Source: DAHUXN01 sp963729815 (GTDB lineage: Bacteria > Acidobacteriota > Terriglobia > Acidiferrales > UBA7541). From it: a stretch of 64,000 bases of DNA. The position numbers and the translations under genes are program-made. Below are positions 43,174-52,140 of this stretch, piece by piece. Positions within the stretch are counted from its first letter, which is position 1. Each line of letters starts with the position of its first letter. The DNA is taken from positions 434,001-498,000 of the forward strand of contig CAVSPU010000004.1 in NCBI GenBank assembly GCA_963729815.1. Reading direction: 5' to 3'. The notes under the pieces were generated by a model. That model was not told the DNA's origin. It saw only the letters and a program-made list of their open reading frames with translations, and searched no databases.

Positions 43174-44354
43174 TGGTTTGGAGGTGCAAGCGGAAGTGGA
43201 TTCTGTTCACGACAGGCCGCAAGCGCTTTATTATATACGTGACTCGCCCAAAGACTTCCAATAATTAGGGCCCAGCCACCTGCATTCGGATTGTTGGGAT
43301 TGAGCTCGGGTTGTCCATTGTTAGGATAAAGGCTACTTGGCCCGATGGGCCCGAGGGGGTCATTTTCGCCAGCTTGATCGGACGTCCATTCCGAAACTTG
43401 AATGTTATCGTTTGTATTCTGGTTGTATGCGGCTGTGGCAGCATTTGCGCATTGAGCGTAACCTTGCTGCGCTGCATCTAGCAGTAAAGGGTAGATCGGT
43501 ATTGGTATCGGTTGCGGGTTGGAGCAGTCGCCGCCTCCGCAGAGGTCTCCGCTACCGGGACCACCTGTACCGGTCGGTAAACTGAAAATATAAAGAGCAG
43601 TACAACTCTGCCAGTAGGGCACCTCCCCTGTGCAATTCTGGATAGAGCCAAACCCACCACCGCCGCCCCCGCTTCCATCTCCACCGCCGCACGGCACGAG
43701 TGCCCCGTCTATGTCGCAATTAGACCCTCCCGTGGGAGGACCACAATTGCCGTAATTCGGGACTCCGCGCCCTTGGTGACCGGCCACAAAGCAACCGTGA
43801 TTAGGCATCAGGCCAAGAGGATCAATGAAAGCAAGCGGATTATTCATCACGTAGGCATAGCGGTTCCACGACTGCGGATTCGATGGATTCGCCGCTGCGA
43901 CTCCCGCCGGATCGGGCGAAGGCCCGCGACCCTGAATGCCATATTCGCGGTAAACAGCGTCATACTCATTCGTCGTCGTGTCCTCGTTCATTCCGGCGAA
44001 CGATATGTCTGTGACGCCCGCGCTCCCCGACGGTGCATACGTTTCACCGAAAGGCGCGAACGCCAAATCGTTATACATCGTCCGGCTGGGCGTCGATGAA
44101 AACCGTGAGCTTCCCAGCCAATCAGGGTGTCGGTAATACTGCAGGCCGCTCGCGTTGTACACCACCGTAGCTCCCCCAGGCAGCAGCGTAAAGGCTTTCA
44201 CCACCGTGGACGTGCCATTCATCAGCGCCAGCTTGTGTCCCAACGCATCATATACGATCTGAGTGTAACTGCTCGATTTCGCCTGCTCCACCATGCGCCC
44301 CAGCGCGTCGTAGGTAACCGTCACCGTGTCTATCGTCGTGGGCCGAGTCTCCAC
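43170..44354 (-). CDS. N-terminally truncated Rhs-repeat protein with variable cysteine-rich tip
   Basis: The open frame runs back only to about 44428 and is capped by an in-frame TGA, so nearly all upstream Rhs repeats are lost. From the GTG at 44354 there are 394 residues. Two YD-type repeats (VTYDALGR, IVYDALGH) and the conserved Rhs core end near residue 181 with YAYVMNNPLAFIDPLGL. The remaining 212 residues are a unique tip rich in Gly, Pro and Asn with ten cysteines and no recognised toxin motif. A GGWALIIGSLW hydrophobic segment lies near its end. The downstream CPBP-like gene starts within its stop codon. Rhs tips commonly carry toxins with a cognate immunity gene just downstream. Confidence 0.75.
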   Translation of the reverse strand: METRPTTIDTVTVTYDALGRMVEQAKSSSYTQIVYDALGHKLALMNGTSTVVKAFTLLPGGATVVYNASGLQYYRHPDWLGSSRFSSTPSRTMYNDLAFAPFGETYAPSGSAGVTDISFAGMNEDTTTNEYDAVYREYGIQGRGPSPDPAGVAAANPSNPQSWNRYAYVMNNPLAFIDPLGLMPNHGCFVAGHQGRGVPNYGNCGPPTGGSNCDIDGALVPCGGGDGSGGGGGGFGSIQNCTGEVPYWQSCTALYIFSLPTGTGGPGSGDLCGGGDCSNPQPIPIPIYPLLLDAAQQGYAQCANAATAAYNQNTNDNIQVSEWTSDQAGENDPLGPIGPSSLYPNNGQPELNPNNPNAGGWALIIGSLWASHVYNKALAACREQNPLPLAPPNQ

Positions 44355-44380
44355 ATCCCAAGCGTAGCTGTGCAGGCTGT

Positions 44381-44456
44381 CTGACCAGACCGAGTTTTTG
44401 TACCAAAGGATGTGAGAGAGTGTACATCACTGATCGGACCGGCTTTCTTGTACCAA
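44381..44456 (+). repeat. Two imperfect 26-27-bp direct repeats beside the insertion sequence
   Basis: 44381-44406 and 44430-44456 are near copies (both start CTGA and end TTGTACCAA). They lie between the truncated Rhs frame and the insertion-sequence end. They may be relics of a duplication in the lost Rhs gene. Confidence 0.45.
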
Positions 44457-44458
44457 CC

Positions 44459-45334
44459 CTAGGGTGAGTTTTCGGCTGCTTGCATCCCCAGGAAATCGCG
44501 GCTAGCCGCGATTTCCTGGGCGAATTCGTTGGGCGTCCTCTCCCCGAGAGCCCTGTGAGGCCGACTCTCGTTGTACTCCCTGCGCCAAGTCTCTATGATC
44601 TGCTGGGCTTCCGTCAACGACGTGAACCAATGGGCATCCAGGCATTCTGCTCGGAAAGTTCCGTTGAACGACTCCACGAAGGCATTGTCCGTGGGCTTCC
44701 CTGGACGAGAAAAGGCGATGCGCACTCCGTTCTGATAGGCCCACAGATCCATCGCTTGACTGGAGAACTCGCTCCCGTTGTCACAGCAAAGAAACTTCGG
44801 AACTCCTCGCTGGATTTTAATCCGATTCAGCGCCAACACAACATCTTCGCCCTTCAGCCGCTGTTCTGACTCGATCGCCAGGCATTCCCGAGTGTAGATA
44901 TCCACGACCGTCAGTGATCGGAACCTTCTTCCGTCCACAAGTTGATCCGCCACAAAGTCCATCGACCACACCTGATTCTGCCCCGTTGGATGAAAACGTT
45001 CACGCCGATGTTCCGCCACCCGGCGGCGTCGCTTCCGCCGTTGGTGTAGCGTTAATCCCTCTTCCCGATAGATTCGTTCCACCAAGTATTTGCCCACGTT
45101 CCAGCCCTCGCGGTTTAGCAGCACGCGAATCTTCCGGTATCCGTACCGCACTCGCGTCTGAGCAATCTCCCGGATGCGCATCCTCAGGGCGGTCCGCGGG
45201 TCTTTGTAACCGCGATACCGAAAGGTCCCACGATTCAACCGGGCTACCCTACACGCTCGCCGCTCGCTCACCCGGTAACTGCCGTGCAGGTATTCGACCA
45301 CCTGCCGACGCCGCGAGGGCGCTAGAATTTTTTT
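44459..45334 (-). CDS. IS3-family transposase OrfB (DDE integrase domain)
   Basis: Translated by -1 frameshift from orfA at an A7 slippery run (45334-45328), so it begins there rather than at an independent start. It has an HTH_21-type region then an rve catalytic domain: first Asp in SMDFVAD, second Asp in CCDNGSEF and Glu in NAFVESFNGTFR, completing DDE. The sequence is unbroken, so the element may still be active. It cuts and joins DNA ends in transposition. Confidence 0.85.
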   Translation of the reverse strand, partial: KKILAPSRRRQVVEYLHGSYRVSERRACRVARLNRGTFRYRGYKDPRTALRMRIREIAQTRVRYGYRKIRVLLNREGWNVGKYLVERIYREEGLTLHQRRKRRRRVAEHRRERFHPTGQNQVWSMDFVADQLVDGRRFRSLTVVDIYTRECLAIESEQRLKGEDVVLALNRIKIQRGVPKFLCCDNGSEFSSQAMDLWAYQNGVRIAFSRPGKPTDNAFVESFNGTFRAECLDAHWFTSLTEAQQIIETWRREYNESRPHRALGERTPNEFAQEIAASRDFLGMQAAENSP

Positions 45335-45588
45335 GACAGAACGTCCTGCAACATGGCTTTGTCCAGCGTCAGGTCGGCCACCACCTGTTTCAACCGGGTA
45401 TTCTCTTCTTGCAGCTGCTTGAGCTGGCGAACCTGATCCACCTCCAGCCCGACGTATTGCTTCTTCCATCGGTAGAAGGTCTGCTCTGAAATTCCCACCC
45501 GCCGGATCAACTCCGCCATGGGAACTCCCGCTTCCGCCTGCTTCAAGACCGCCACGATTTGTTCGACAGTGAATCGTTTGTGTTTCAC
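45322..45588 (-). CDS. IS3-family transposase OrfA (helix-turn-helix)
   Basis: The 88-residue product has a helix-turn-helix (about residues 8-45, with VGISEQTFYRWKKQY) followed by a leucine zipper-like coiled coil (about 50-80), as in OrfA proteins of the IS407 group. It ends at TAG just past the A7 run that allows the ribosome to slip by -1 into orfB. Confidence 0.85.
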   Translation of the reverse strand: MKHKRFTVEQIVAVLKQAEAGVPMAELIRRVGISEQTFYRWKKQYVGLEVDQVRQLKQLQEENTRLKQVVADLTLDKAMLQDVLSKKF

Positions 45589-45637
45589 GGCAAATCTCCC
45601 TTCCTGGGAATCAGATTTTGCCGGAAACTAACCCTCA

Positions 45638-46040
45638 GAGTGGCTCAAAAATACCGGGGCCGATCAAAGTCACACCGAAGGTCACGGAGAAATACTACTT
45701 CTGGAGTGGAGCAGGAAAACTTGACAGTGTAGTGCGAAGCTGGCAAACGCGCCTGCGAAAGCTCTTCACCCTCGCTGGAATTCATAGGGGTCACGCGCAT
45801 CGTTTCCGAGATACCTTCGCAATCGAATTGCTTCTAGCGGGAGTGCCGATTGAACGGGTTTCGATTCTTCTCGGTCACCAGAGCGTGCGAATAACCGAGA
45901 AGCACTACAACCCCTGGGTGCGCTCGCGTCAGGAGCAATTAGAGGCGGATATTGAGCGAGCGTGGACTCGTGATCCCCTCGTACTTCTTGAGTCGAAGCA
46001 TACGCAACGGTTACGCAGCAGCGACATCCCCGTCAACTGA
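45638..46040 (+). pseudogene. C-terminal remnant of a tyrosine recombinase (integrase)
   Basis: Only the C-terminal part, about 130 residues, remains. It keeps HAHRFRDTFA (the HxxR catalytic motif), LGHQSVRITEKHY with the next His and the nucleophilic Tyr, but the first catalytic Arg and all N-terminal DNA-binding regions are missing. The fragment begins at the right end of the insertion sequence. Its TGA stop lies inside the right 58-bp repeat beside tRNA-Leu, as for integrases encoded next to their attachment site. Confidence 0.8.
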
Positions 46041-46087
46041 CTGCAAACAAAGGGCAAATTTTGGTACCCGGGGTGGGAGTCGAACCC
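46030..46087 (+). repeat. Right 58-bp direct repeat at the tRNA-Leu 3' end (att-like)
   Basis: Covers the integrase stop and the 26 bases of the tRNA-Leu 3' end (46062-46087). It aligns without gaps to 42065-42122 at 50 of 58 positions. It is the intact-tRNA side of the inferred integration event. Confidence 0.7.
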
Positions 46088-46149
46088 ACACAGCCTTTAA
46101 CGGCCCGAGGATTTTAAGTCCTCTGCGTATGCCATTCCGCCACCCGGGC
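46062..46149 (-). tRNA. tRNA-Leu (anticodon TAA)
   Basis: Minus-strand 88-nt gene with encoded CCA. The acceptor stem GCCCGGG pairs with CCCGGGT (one G-T pair), the anticodon arm AGGA-CTTAAAA-TCCT gives anticodon TAA, there is a long class II variable arm, and the T arm GTGGG-TTCGACT-CCCAC is complete. This is the target of the island at 42-46 kb. Confidence 0.95.
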
Positions 46150-46541
46150 ACCGTGGGCGCAAGTGTATCGTATCAAAAGCCCGGCGCAATATCGCGCGGG
46201 CAACAACAACCTCCCAGATGTTGTGCCGCCCTGCGGCGGGACGCCAAGCTGGGTCACATGCGAGATTTCGAGTTCCTGCGCCAGCGAGCAAGTGGAGGGA
46301 ACGCGTTGTCCTGCGCGCACGTTACCACCCGCAATCACTTTGCGATGGCCTCATACATTAGCCTGTGCCAGGACTTCGCCGCCTTCTTGTCGATGGCGAT
46401 GACCGGGGAGATTCCGCAAGGCATTTTCTTCATATCCCGCAAGTCATAATGGCTATATGGAAAGAAGGCCAAGTGGATATTGCGCACAGCCATTTTCGGT
46501 ATCATTCTTGTTCTGCGCGACGTGCATCCCAGCCGCATCCT
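46150..46541. other. Region between tRNA-Leu and a hydrolase remnant
   Basis: A minus-strand open frame at 46335-46568 (77 residues) has some coding-like character but no recognised family and overlaps the hydrolase remnant, so it is not called as a gene. Nothing else was recognised. Confidence 0.35.
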
Positions 46542-46811
46542 GACATCGACTTTGAGAAGCTCATGCAATCCACCGTACAGCCGCCAACATCCACCGGGAT
46601 CGCCATACTGACAAGACTAAACAAGCCCGCACTCATCATCGCTTCCGCGCAATCGCCTTTGTTGGATATGCAAAAGCAGATGGCCGTGACGATTCCGAGC
46701 GGCAAATTTGTAATCATGGATGGAAGAGCACACGCGGTTTTCGCCGACCAACCCGCGAACTTTTATGAAATCTTACAGTCATTGCTTCAATCTTTGCCGA
46801 ACTGGTCGTAA
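46542..46811 (+). pseudogene. C-terminal remnant of an alpha/beta hydrolase
   Basis: The frame reads DIDFEKLMQ, a cap-like stretch, then NKPALIIASAQSPLLD and a late GRAHAVFADQPANF segment. These match the strand-helix and catalytic-His ends of alpha/beta hydrolases, with the His in the AHAVF motif. There is no nucleophile elbow and the N-terminal two thirds are absent. It is probably a decayed gene. Confidence 0.55.
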
Positions 46812-46840
46812 AATAGAGGGCAGCTAGGGAGAATGCCGGT

Positions 46841-47662
46841 ATGAAATGGACAACGCTATGTACCTTGGGTTTCGTGCTATCACTTTGCGCTGCAACTTTC
46901 GCGTTCCACTCTGACGCCAAGGGAAAACCACAGGCGCCCGCAGCCACCGCCAATCGCAAGCCTGTCCTCGTCGAGCTGTTCACAGCCGAAGGCTGTTCCT
47001 CTTGCCCGCCGGCCGATGCACTGCTTGCCGCGCTCAATGCCAGGCAGCCGGCTGCCGATGCCGAGATCATTCCATTAGAGGAGCACGTCGATTACTGGAA
47101 TCAGGACGGTTGGATCGACCCATTTTCTTCCCCGGATTGGACCGCGCGACAGAATGATTACGTCTTCAAATTCAAGGAAAACACGGCGTATACGCCGGAG
47201 ATGGTTGTGGACGGAGAAGCACATTTTAATGGCAGTATGGGCCGAACGGCCGTGCAGGCAATCGAGGCGGCTGCCCACCAGCCAGAAACAGAAGTGACAG
47301 TGACGCCCGGGCAATCCGAATCTCACGGCGCAGAAACATTCGACGTAAAGGTCGCGAGCCTTCAGGGCGACCCGCAGGGTGATACGGCTGACGTTTGGCT
47401 GGCGGTGACTGAGAGCGGGCTATATTCAAATGTCACGGCGGGCGAGAACGCGGGACACAAGCTCTCTCACGTGGCGGTCATGCGGTATCTTCACAAGATC
47501 GGTGTCGCACACTCCGGCAATGATCCGATCGCGTACACTGGCACTCCGCAAGTGAAATTCAAATCGAACTGGAAGCGTGAAAATCTGTCCGTTGTCGTGT
47601 TCGTGCAGGAGAAAAAAAGTCTGCGAGTTCTCGGCGTGACCTCCATCAAGCTGCCAGGCTAG
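46841..47662 (+). CDS. Secreted DUF1223 protein (thioredoxin-like fold)
   Basis: The 273-residue protein has a signal peptide (about residues 1-22), then VLVELFTAEGCSSCPPADALL, the DUF1223 hallmark with a CxxC pair in a thioredoxin-like position, and EEHVDYWNQDGWIDPFSS. A beta-sandwich-like C-terminal half follows. The CSSC pair suggests a redox or metal role in the periplasm, but the biochemical function of this family is not established. Confidence 0.85.
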   Translation: MKWTTLCTLGFVLSLCAATFAFHSDAKGKPQAPAATANRKPVLVELFTAEGCSSCPPADALLAALNARQPAADAEIIPLEEHVDYWNQDGWIDPFSSPDWTARQNDYVFKFKENTAYTPEMVVDGEAHFNGSMGRTAVQAIEAAAHQPETEVTVTPGQSESHGAETFDVKVASLQGDPQGDTADVWLAVTESGLYSNVTAGENAGHKLSHVAVMRYLHKIGVAHSGNDPIAYTGTPQVKFKSNWKRENLSVVVFVQEKKSLRVLGVTSIKLPG

Positions 47663-48046
47663 GCCATCAAGTGCCATCCGTGCTGCCAAAGCCCATTCCG
47701 CCGGGAGTGGCAAACATTCTTGCCGCGTGCGTCTTTTCTCTCGGCATACCTGTGGCAACCATTGCAAGAAAAGCCGCTTCACCTCACTGTTAGGGCAAGC
47801 CTTCCACAACTTCCGAGTGACAAGTGTCTGTCCGAGGGAATTTTCTGCGCATACTCTCAGTTTTGCATAAATTATCCCTTGACTTCTTATTTTGTATACG
47901 TAGACTGCGGTCATTCGTGGGGGTATTGGGTGTGTAACATGAAATGCTCCGCTCGGGAGGCGAGTTTCTTTCGGGCTAAAAACGCCTCTATGCCACTTCC
48001 CCACCTGCATGTCACGTCGCTTTGCACAGCATTATTGGGGGATATT
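47663..48046. other. 384-bp region upstream of the Oar-like receptor gene
   Basis: Contains a putative promoter with TTGACT (47879-47884) and TAGACT (47901-47906) at 16-nt spacing. The reading frame of the receptor extends upstream into this region, but no conserved residues are encoded before the ATG at 48047. GGGGGA at 48037-48042 is the ribosome site. Confidence 0.4.
47879..47906 (+). promoter_or_regulatory. Putative promoter of the Oar-like receptor gene
   Basis: TTGACT and TAGACT with a 16-nt spacer in an AT-rich stretch. The leader would be about 130 nt. Support is sequence similarity only. Confidence 0.3.
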
Positions 48047-51000
48047 ATGACGACGAGATATTTGCGCCGGCTCTCGATGGCGTTGGTTTTCTTTAGTTTC
48101 CTGTTCGTTGGAGTTACGAGCGCGCAAGTGGTCACTACTGGCGGCCTTTCGGGCACGGTGGTCGATCCGTCGGGCGCGTCGATACCTGGCGCGACTTTGA
48201 CGATCAGTAATCTATCAACGAACTTGAGCCGGACCGTGACTACAAACGCGTCGGGCGCGTATACGTTTGCTGACCTGCAGCCATCGACGTATCAATTGAA
48301 AGTGAGCGCGAAGGGCTTTGCAGATGCAGTCGTCAAGAACGTAGTGATACAAGCGGCGCACACTGCGAACCTGAATATACCGATGCAGGTGGGTCAAGCC
48401 AGCGAGACCGTGGAAGTGTCTGGACAGAGCCAGGTTCTTGAAACCACGACGAACACTCTCTCGACTACGATCCCATCGGAGGCGCTCCAGAACTTGCCGC
48501 TCAACGGGCGCGATGCTTTGCAGTTTGCCGAGCTGATGCCAGGAGCCACGACTGCGGGTCAAGAACGCTTTACGACGATCGACGATCTCCCTGCGGCGAC
48601 GCTGAACATCACGGTAGATGGAACAAACGACAACTTCCAGCGCTATCGTTCCACGACCACGGGATTCTTTACCGCCGCTCCGCTGCGCATAGGCGCTTTC
48701 GACGAGATGACGGTCTCAACCAGTGACTTGACTGCGGATTCCGGCGCGGAAGGTTCGACCACGTTGAAGTACGTCACCAAGCGCGGCACAAATCAATTCC
48801 ACGGAAGCGCTTTCTGGGAAGCGCAGAATAGCTTTTTCAACGCCAACACGTACACGAATAACGCGGAGGGTGTATCGCTGCCGAAAAGCCGCTTTAACGA
48901 GTATGGCGCCAGTTTCGGCGGCCCGCTGTGGAAAAACAAGTTGTTCTTCTTCGTTAACTTCGAGTGGAACAATCAACCTGGCTCTTACACGGATGGAGGT
49001 CAGGTGTTCACCACCGGCGCGAATCCTGGAACAGGAGCCCTAGGCAATGCGGAGAATGGCGATTTCACCTACGAAACAACAAGCGGGGGCCTAAACACTG
49101 TCAACCTATTGAATATCGCGCAAGCGAATGGGTTTCCATCTACCGTGAATTCCATATCGCAAGGGGTGATGACACAGATTAACGGCTATGCTGCCAACGG
49201 TACTCAGATTGGAGGCAGCTTGAGCTCGTCTCCGGGAACTGGGTTATGCTGTCAGATGCCCGACACGAACACTCTCCTCTGGCAGCAGCCGTACCTGGTA
49301 AAGCTACGGTATCCGACGGCCCGCTTGGACTACCAGATTTCACCGAAGATGGCTGTGCACGAGTCGTGGGACATGCAGTGGTTTCAAGAGACAGGTACTC
49401 CGAATTTCCCAGGCAACCCGTTGCAAGGCGGCAGTTGGAAATCCACCTACTTCACGACGAGTTCGGGGTTCGATTGGACCATCTCCACGCACCTGATTAA
49501 CCAGTTCACGTTCGGCACTGAAAGCACGATCGAGCAGTTCAACCCCACCACGACGGGAGATCCGTTCGCGTCTCAGGCAGATGAAGTAATCAATCCGCCT
49601 CTGGGTGTCAATCCGGTGGTTCCCGGCTTTATTATCAACCAGCCGCGTGACAACCCGCTGTGGAATCCCGTGGACAATATGACTTGGATACACGGCAATC
49701 ACACGTTTACGTTTGGGGGCGATATTCGCATCTCGTCGATGTTCGAGACGGAAGTAAATAATCCGCCGACTTATGGGACCGGCGTCGTGGCCACGGATCC
49801 AGCGATCAACATGTTCAACTCAACGAATTTTCCTAATATAAACACGGGAAATAACAACCAGCAGTTAACAGCGGCGGAGAATCTGTATGGGTTTCTAGCA
49901 GGCCGGATCAGCGGCATCGGCGGGTACAACTATGTGAGCTCGACGACCAATCAATATCAAGTCGAAGGCAGGCTGATCGACAGAGAAAAACAGACCGTAG
50001 GCGGAATCTACTTCCAGGATTCGTGGCGCGTTAATCCACGCCTCGCCCTGAACTACGGCCTTCGCTGGCAAATGTCCGGAGCGGTCACCAGCACAAATAA
50101 TTTTTGGACCAGCCCGACCTACGCCGATCTCCTCGGACCCTCTGGCGGACTCTTCCAGCCCGGTACCTTGAACGGGGACTTAAATCCCACATTTAACCTG
50201 CGGCCACACCCATACAGTGCGGATATGAAGGAGCCGGCCCCGAACTTCGGTTTTGCGTGGAACCCGAATTTCGAGAACGGACTTCTGGGCAAACTGCTGG
50301 GAGGCAGCGACACGGTGATCCGCGGCGGAGCTTCGATTAGCTTCTTCGACGAAGGGTGGACAACAGTTGAAAACAGCTTCTATACGAATCCCGGAGGGAC
50401 TCAGTCCGTATTCTTGGAGCCTGGCAATCTCTCCGGCCAATTCGCGCCAGGAAGTTTGACTCTCGGTGGGACCATTCCTGCGCTAAACAGTTTCCCTTCC
50501 AACTTTAAAAATGCATTTCCTCTTCCGGAATCGGATTTCACGTTCGCTGGACAGAATCTGGACACGATTGATCCCAATATCCGGTCGCCATACACAGAGT
50601 CATGGAACTTCGGCGTTCAGCGCAAACTGCCGGGAAATAACGTATTCGAAGTGGACTACGTGGGGAACCACGCGGTGCGTTTGTGGTTGCAGTACGATTT
50701 AAACGAAGTGAATATTTTCGAGAATGGATTCCTGAACCAATTTAAGACGGCCCAAGGGAATCTTGTGGCAAATGGGGGTACGACCTTCTCGGACAATACG
50801 GGGAACACCGGGGTCACGCCCACGCCGATCTTCGATACAGCCTTTACCGGGCAGGCATCGGCATTCACAAACTCAACGTTCATCAACTATCTAAATACGG
50901 GACAGGCAGGGGCTTTGGCGGGAGCAATCGCCAGCAACCCGACGTACTTCTGCAACATGGTGGGAGCGAACTTCAACCCCTGCGGCAACTCCGGTGGCGC

Positions 51001-51904
51001 GTACCCGATCAATTTTTTCCAGGCAAATCCTTATGCCACGGGGCAAATTGCGCAGTTGCTCTCCGATCCCGGAAGTTCAACCTACAATGCGTTGCAGGTT
51101 CAATGGAAGCACCCGACAGGCCATGGGCTGATGCTTGGGGCGAACTACACGCTTAGCCATGGACTGACGAACAGCTGGCTGGGGGATTACTATACGTCCG
51201 ATGAAGTGGAGTACAACTTCACAACCTTGCGCGATCCCGGCCTGAACAAGGGGCCCTCGCCGTACGACTTGCGCAATCAGTTTAAGAGCTATTTGACATA
51301 CGATCTGCCGTTCGGCAAAGACCGGGCGTACAGAACGGGCCACTCGTTTATTGACAATATCATTGGTGGCTGGACAGGCGGAGCTATCATCACGGCTGCG
51401 TCGGGTCTTCCGTTCAAACTACAGGGCGGGTCCAACACGTATAACTATTCGTTTGCCGGCTATCCTGACGCAAGCGATTCCGGTGTGGTCCTGAACGGAG
51501 TGACGCGAAACCAATTGCAGAGCAACGTCGGAGTATTCACTGGGCCCTCCCCATATATCCCGGCTGTAAGCATCAATCCCGCGCTCCTGGCTTCGAATCC
51601 CAATGCAATCCAACCGGAATCAACGCCGGGGCAATTGGGGCAGATTATTTTCCTGAAAGGTCCGAAGACTTGGGACGCGGACTTCTCTCTGAAGAAGGCC
51701 ATCCCGATTTACGAGCACGTCCAATTCAACCTCTATGGAGAATTTCTGAACGCGTTTAACCATCCCAACTGGGCCATGGCGGGCGTCACGGGAGGCCCCG
51801 GCCAGCCAGCGGATTTCATGAATGTCTCTAATTCCAATTTCAGCGGGTTGGGTTTGGTGAACAGTCCGCGAATTATTGAATTCCGGCTGCAGATGGCATT
51901 CTAA
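48047..51904 (+). CDS. Oar-like TonB-dependent outer membrane receptor
   Basis: The ATG at 48047 starts a 1285-residue protein. A signal peptide (about residues 1-27) is followed by a carboxypeptidase-regulatory-like domain (about 30-115, with GTVVDPSGASIPGATLTI), a plug (about 120-240, with LQNLPLNGRDALQFAELMPG) and a beta-barrel of about 1000 residues. It ends FRLQMAF, the terminal-Phe signature of outer-membrane barrels. Such receptors take up peptides or glycans, or export surface proteins, in an energy-dependent manner with TonB. The downstream secreted peptidase suggests peptide substrates, which is inference. Confidence 0.9.
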   Translation: MTTRYLRRLSMALVFFSFLFVGVTSAQVVTTGGLSGTVVDPSGASIPGATLTISNLSTNLSRTVTTNASGAYTFADLQPSTYQLKVSAKGFADAVVKNVVIQAAHTANLNIPMQVGQASETVEVSGQSQVLETTTNTLSTTIPSEALQNLPLNGRDALQFAELMPGATTAGQERFTTIDDLPAATLNITVDGTNDNFQRYRSTTTGFFTAAPLRIGAFDEMTVSTSDLTADSGAEGSTTLKYVTKRGTNQFHGSAFWEAQNSFFNANTYTNNAEGVSLPKSRFNEYGASFGGPLWKNKLFFFVNFEWNNQPGSYTDGGQVFTTGANPGTGALGNAENGDFTYETTSGGLNTVNLLNIAQANGFPSTVNSISQGVMTQINGYAANGTQIGGSLSSSPGTGLCCQMPDTNTLLWQQPYLVKLRYPTARLDYQISPKMAVHESWDMQWFQETGTPNFPGNPLQGGSWKSTYFTTSSGFDWTISTHLINQFTFGTESTIEQFNPTTTGDPFASQADEVINPPLGVNPVVPGFIINQPRDNPLWNPVDNMTWIHGNHTFTFGGDIRISSMFETEVNNPPTYGTGVVATDPAINMFNSTNFPNINTGNNNQQLTAAENLYGFLAGRISGIGGYNYVSSTTNQYQVEGRLIDREKQTVGGIYFQDSWRVNPRLALNYGLRWQMSGAVTSTNNFWTSPTYADLLGPSGGLFQPGTLNGDLNPTFNLRPHPYSADMKEPAPNFGFAWNPNFENGLLGKLLGGSDTVIRGGASISFFDEGWTTVENSFYTNPGGTQSVFLEPGNLSGQFAPGSLTLGGTIPALNSFPSNFKNAFPLPESDFTFAGQNLDTIDPNIRSPYTESWNFGVQRKLPGNNVFEVDYVGNHAVRLWLQYDLNEVNIFENGFLNQFKTAQGNLVANGGTTFSDNTGNTGVTPTPIFDTAFTGQASAFTNSTFINYLNTGQAGALAGAIASNPTYFCNMVGANFNPCGNSGGAYPINFFQANPYATGQIAQLLSDPGSSTYNALQVQWKHPTGHGLMLGANYTLSHGLTNSWLGDYYTSDEVEYNFTTLRDPGLNKGPSPYDLRNQFKSYLTYDLPFGKDRAYRTGHSFIDNIIGGWTGGAIITAASGLPFKLQGGSNTYNYSFAGYPDASDSGVVLNGVTRNQLQSNVGVFTGPSPYIPAVSINPALLASNPNAIQPESTPGQLGQIIFLKGPKTWDADFSLKKAIPIYEHVQFNLYGEFLNAFNHPNWAMAGVTGGPGQPADFMNVSNSNFSGLGLVNSPRIIEFRLQMAF

Positions 51905-52140
51905 AGGATCGCGAAGTGAACCTGGTGCGATTTCACTCCAGGGCGGAATGAGCGTCTCACGGCGCGGCCCGCGTGAGCGTGGATAAGAGATGCAGCACGT
52001 CGCGGCTGCGGCGTAGATTTCTGCGTGTCTTGGTGCAAGTAGTGAAACAACTGTTTGTCTTCCTACTTCTTATGCCGCTGCGAGCTTTTCGCCATAGCAA
52101 TTTTGCGCGATATCGTTTGCCGCAGATTACAGGAGGCAGA

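Larger units (their letters stand above)
44459..45637 (-). mobile_element. IS3-family insertion sequence, IS407-group-like
   Basis: About 1.18 kb with two overlapping minus-strand frames (orfA then orfB) and imperfect terminal inverted repeats. The left end reads AGGGTGAGTTTTCGGC at 44461-44476 and the right end, in reverse complement, AGGGTTAGTTTCCGGC over about 45620-45636. OrfA and OrfB sequences are of the IS407 type. No matching target duplication was found. One flank is a truncated Rhs gene and the other a truncated integrase, so the element probably sits at a deletion junction. Confidence 0.8.

Noticed and set aside
46335..46568. Minus-strand open frame of 77 codons
   Set aside because: Some coding-like character but no family, no ribosome site that I trust, and it overlaps the plus-strand hydrolase remnant.
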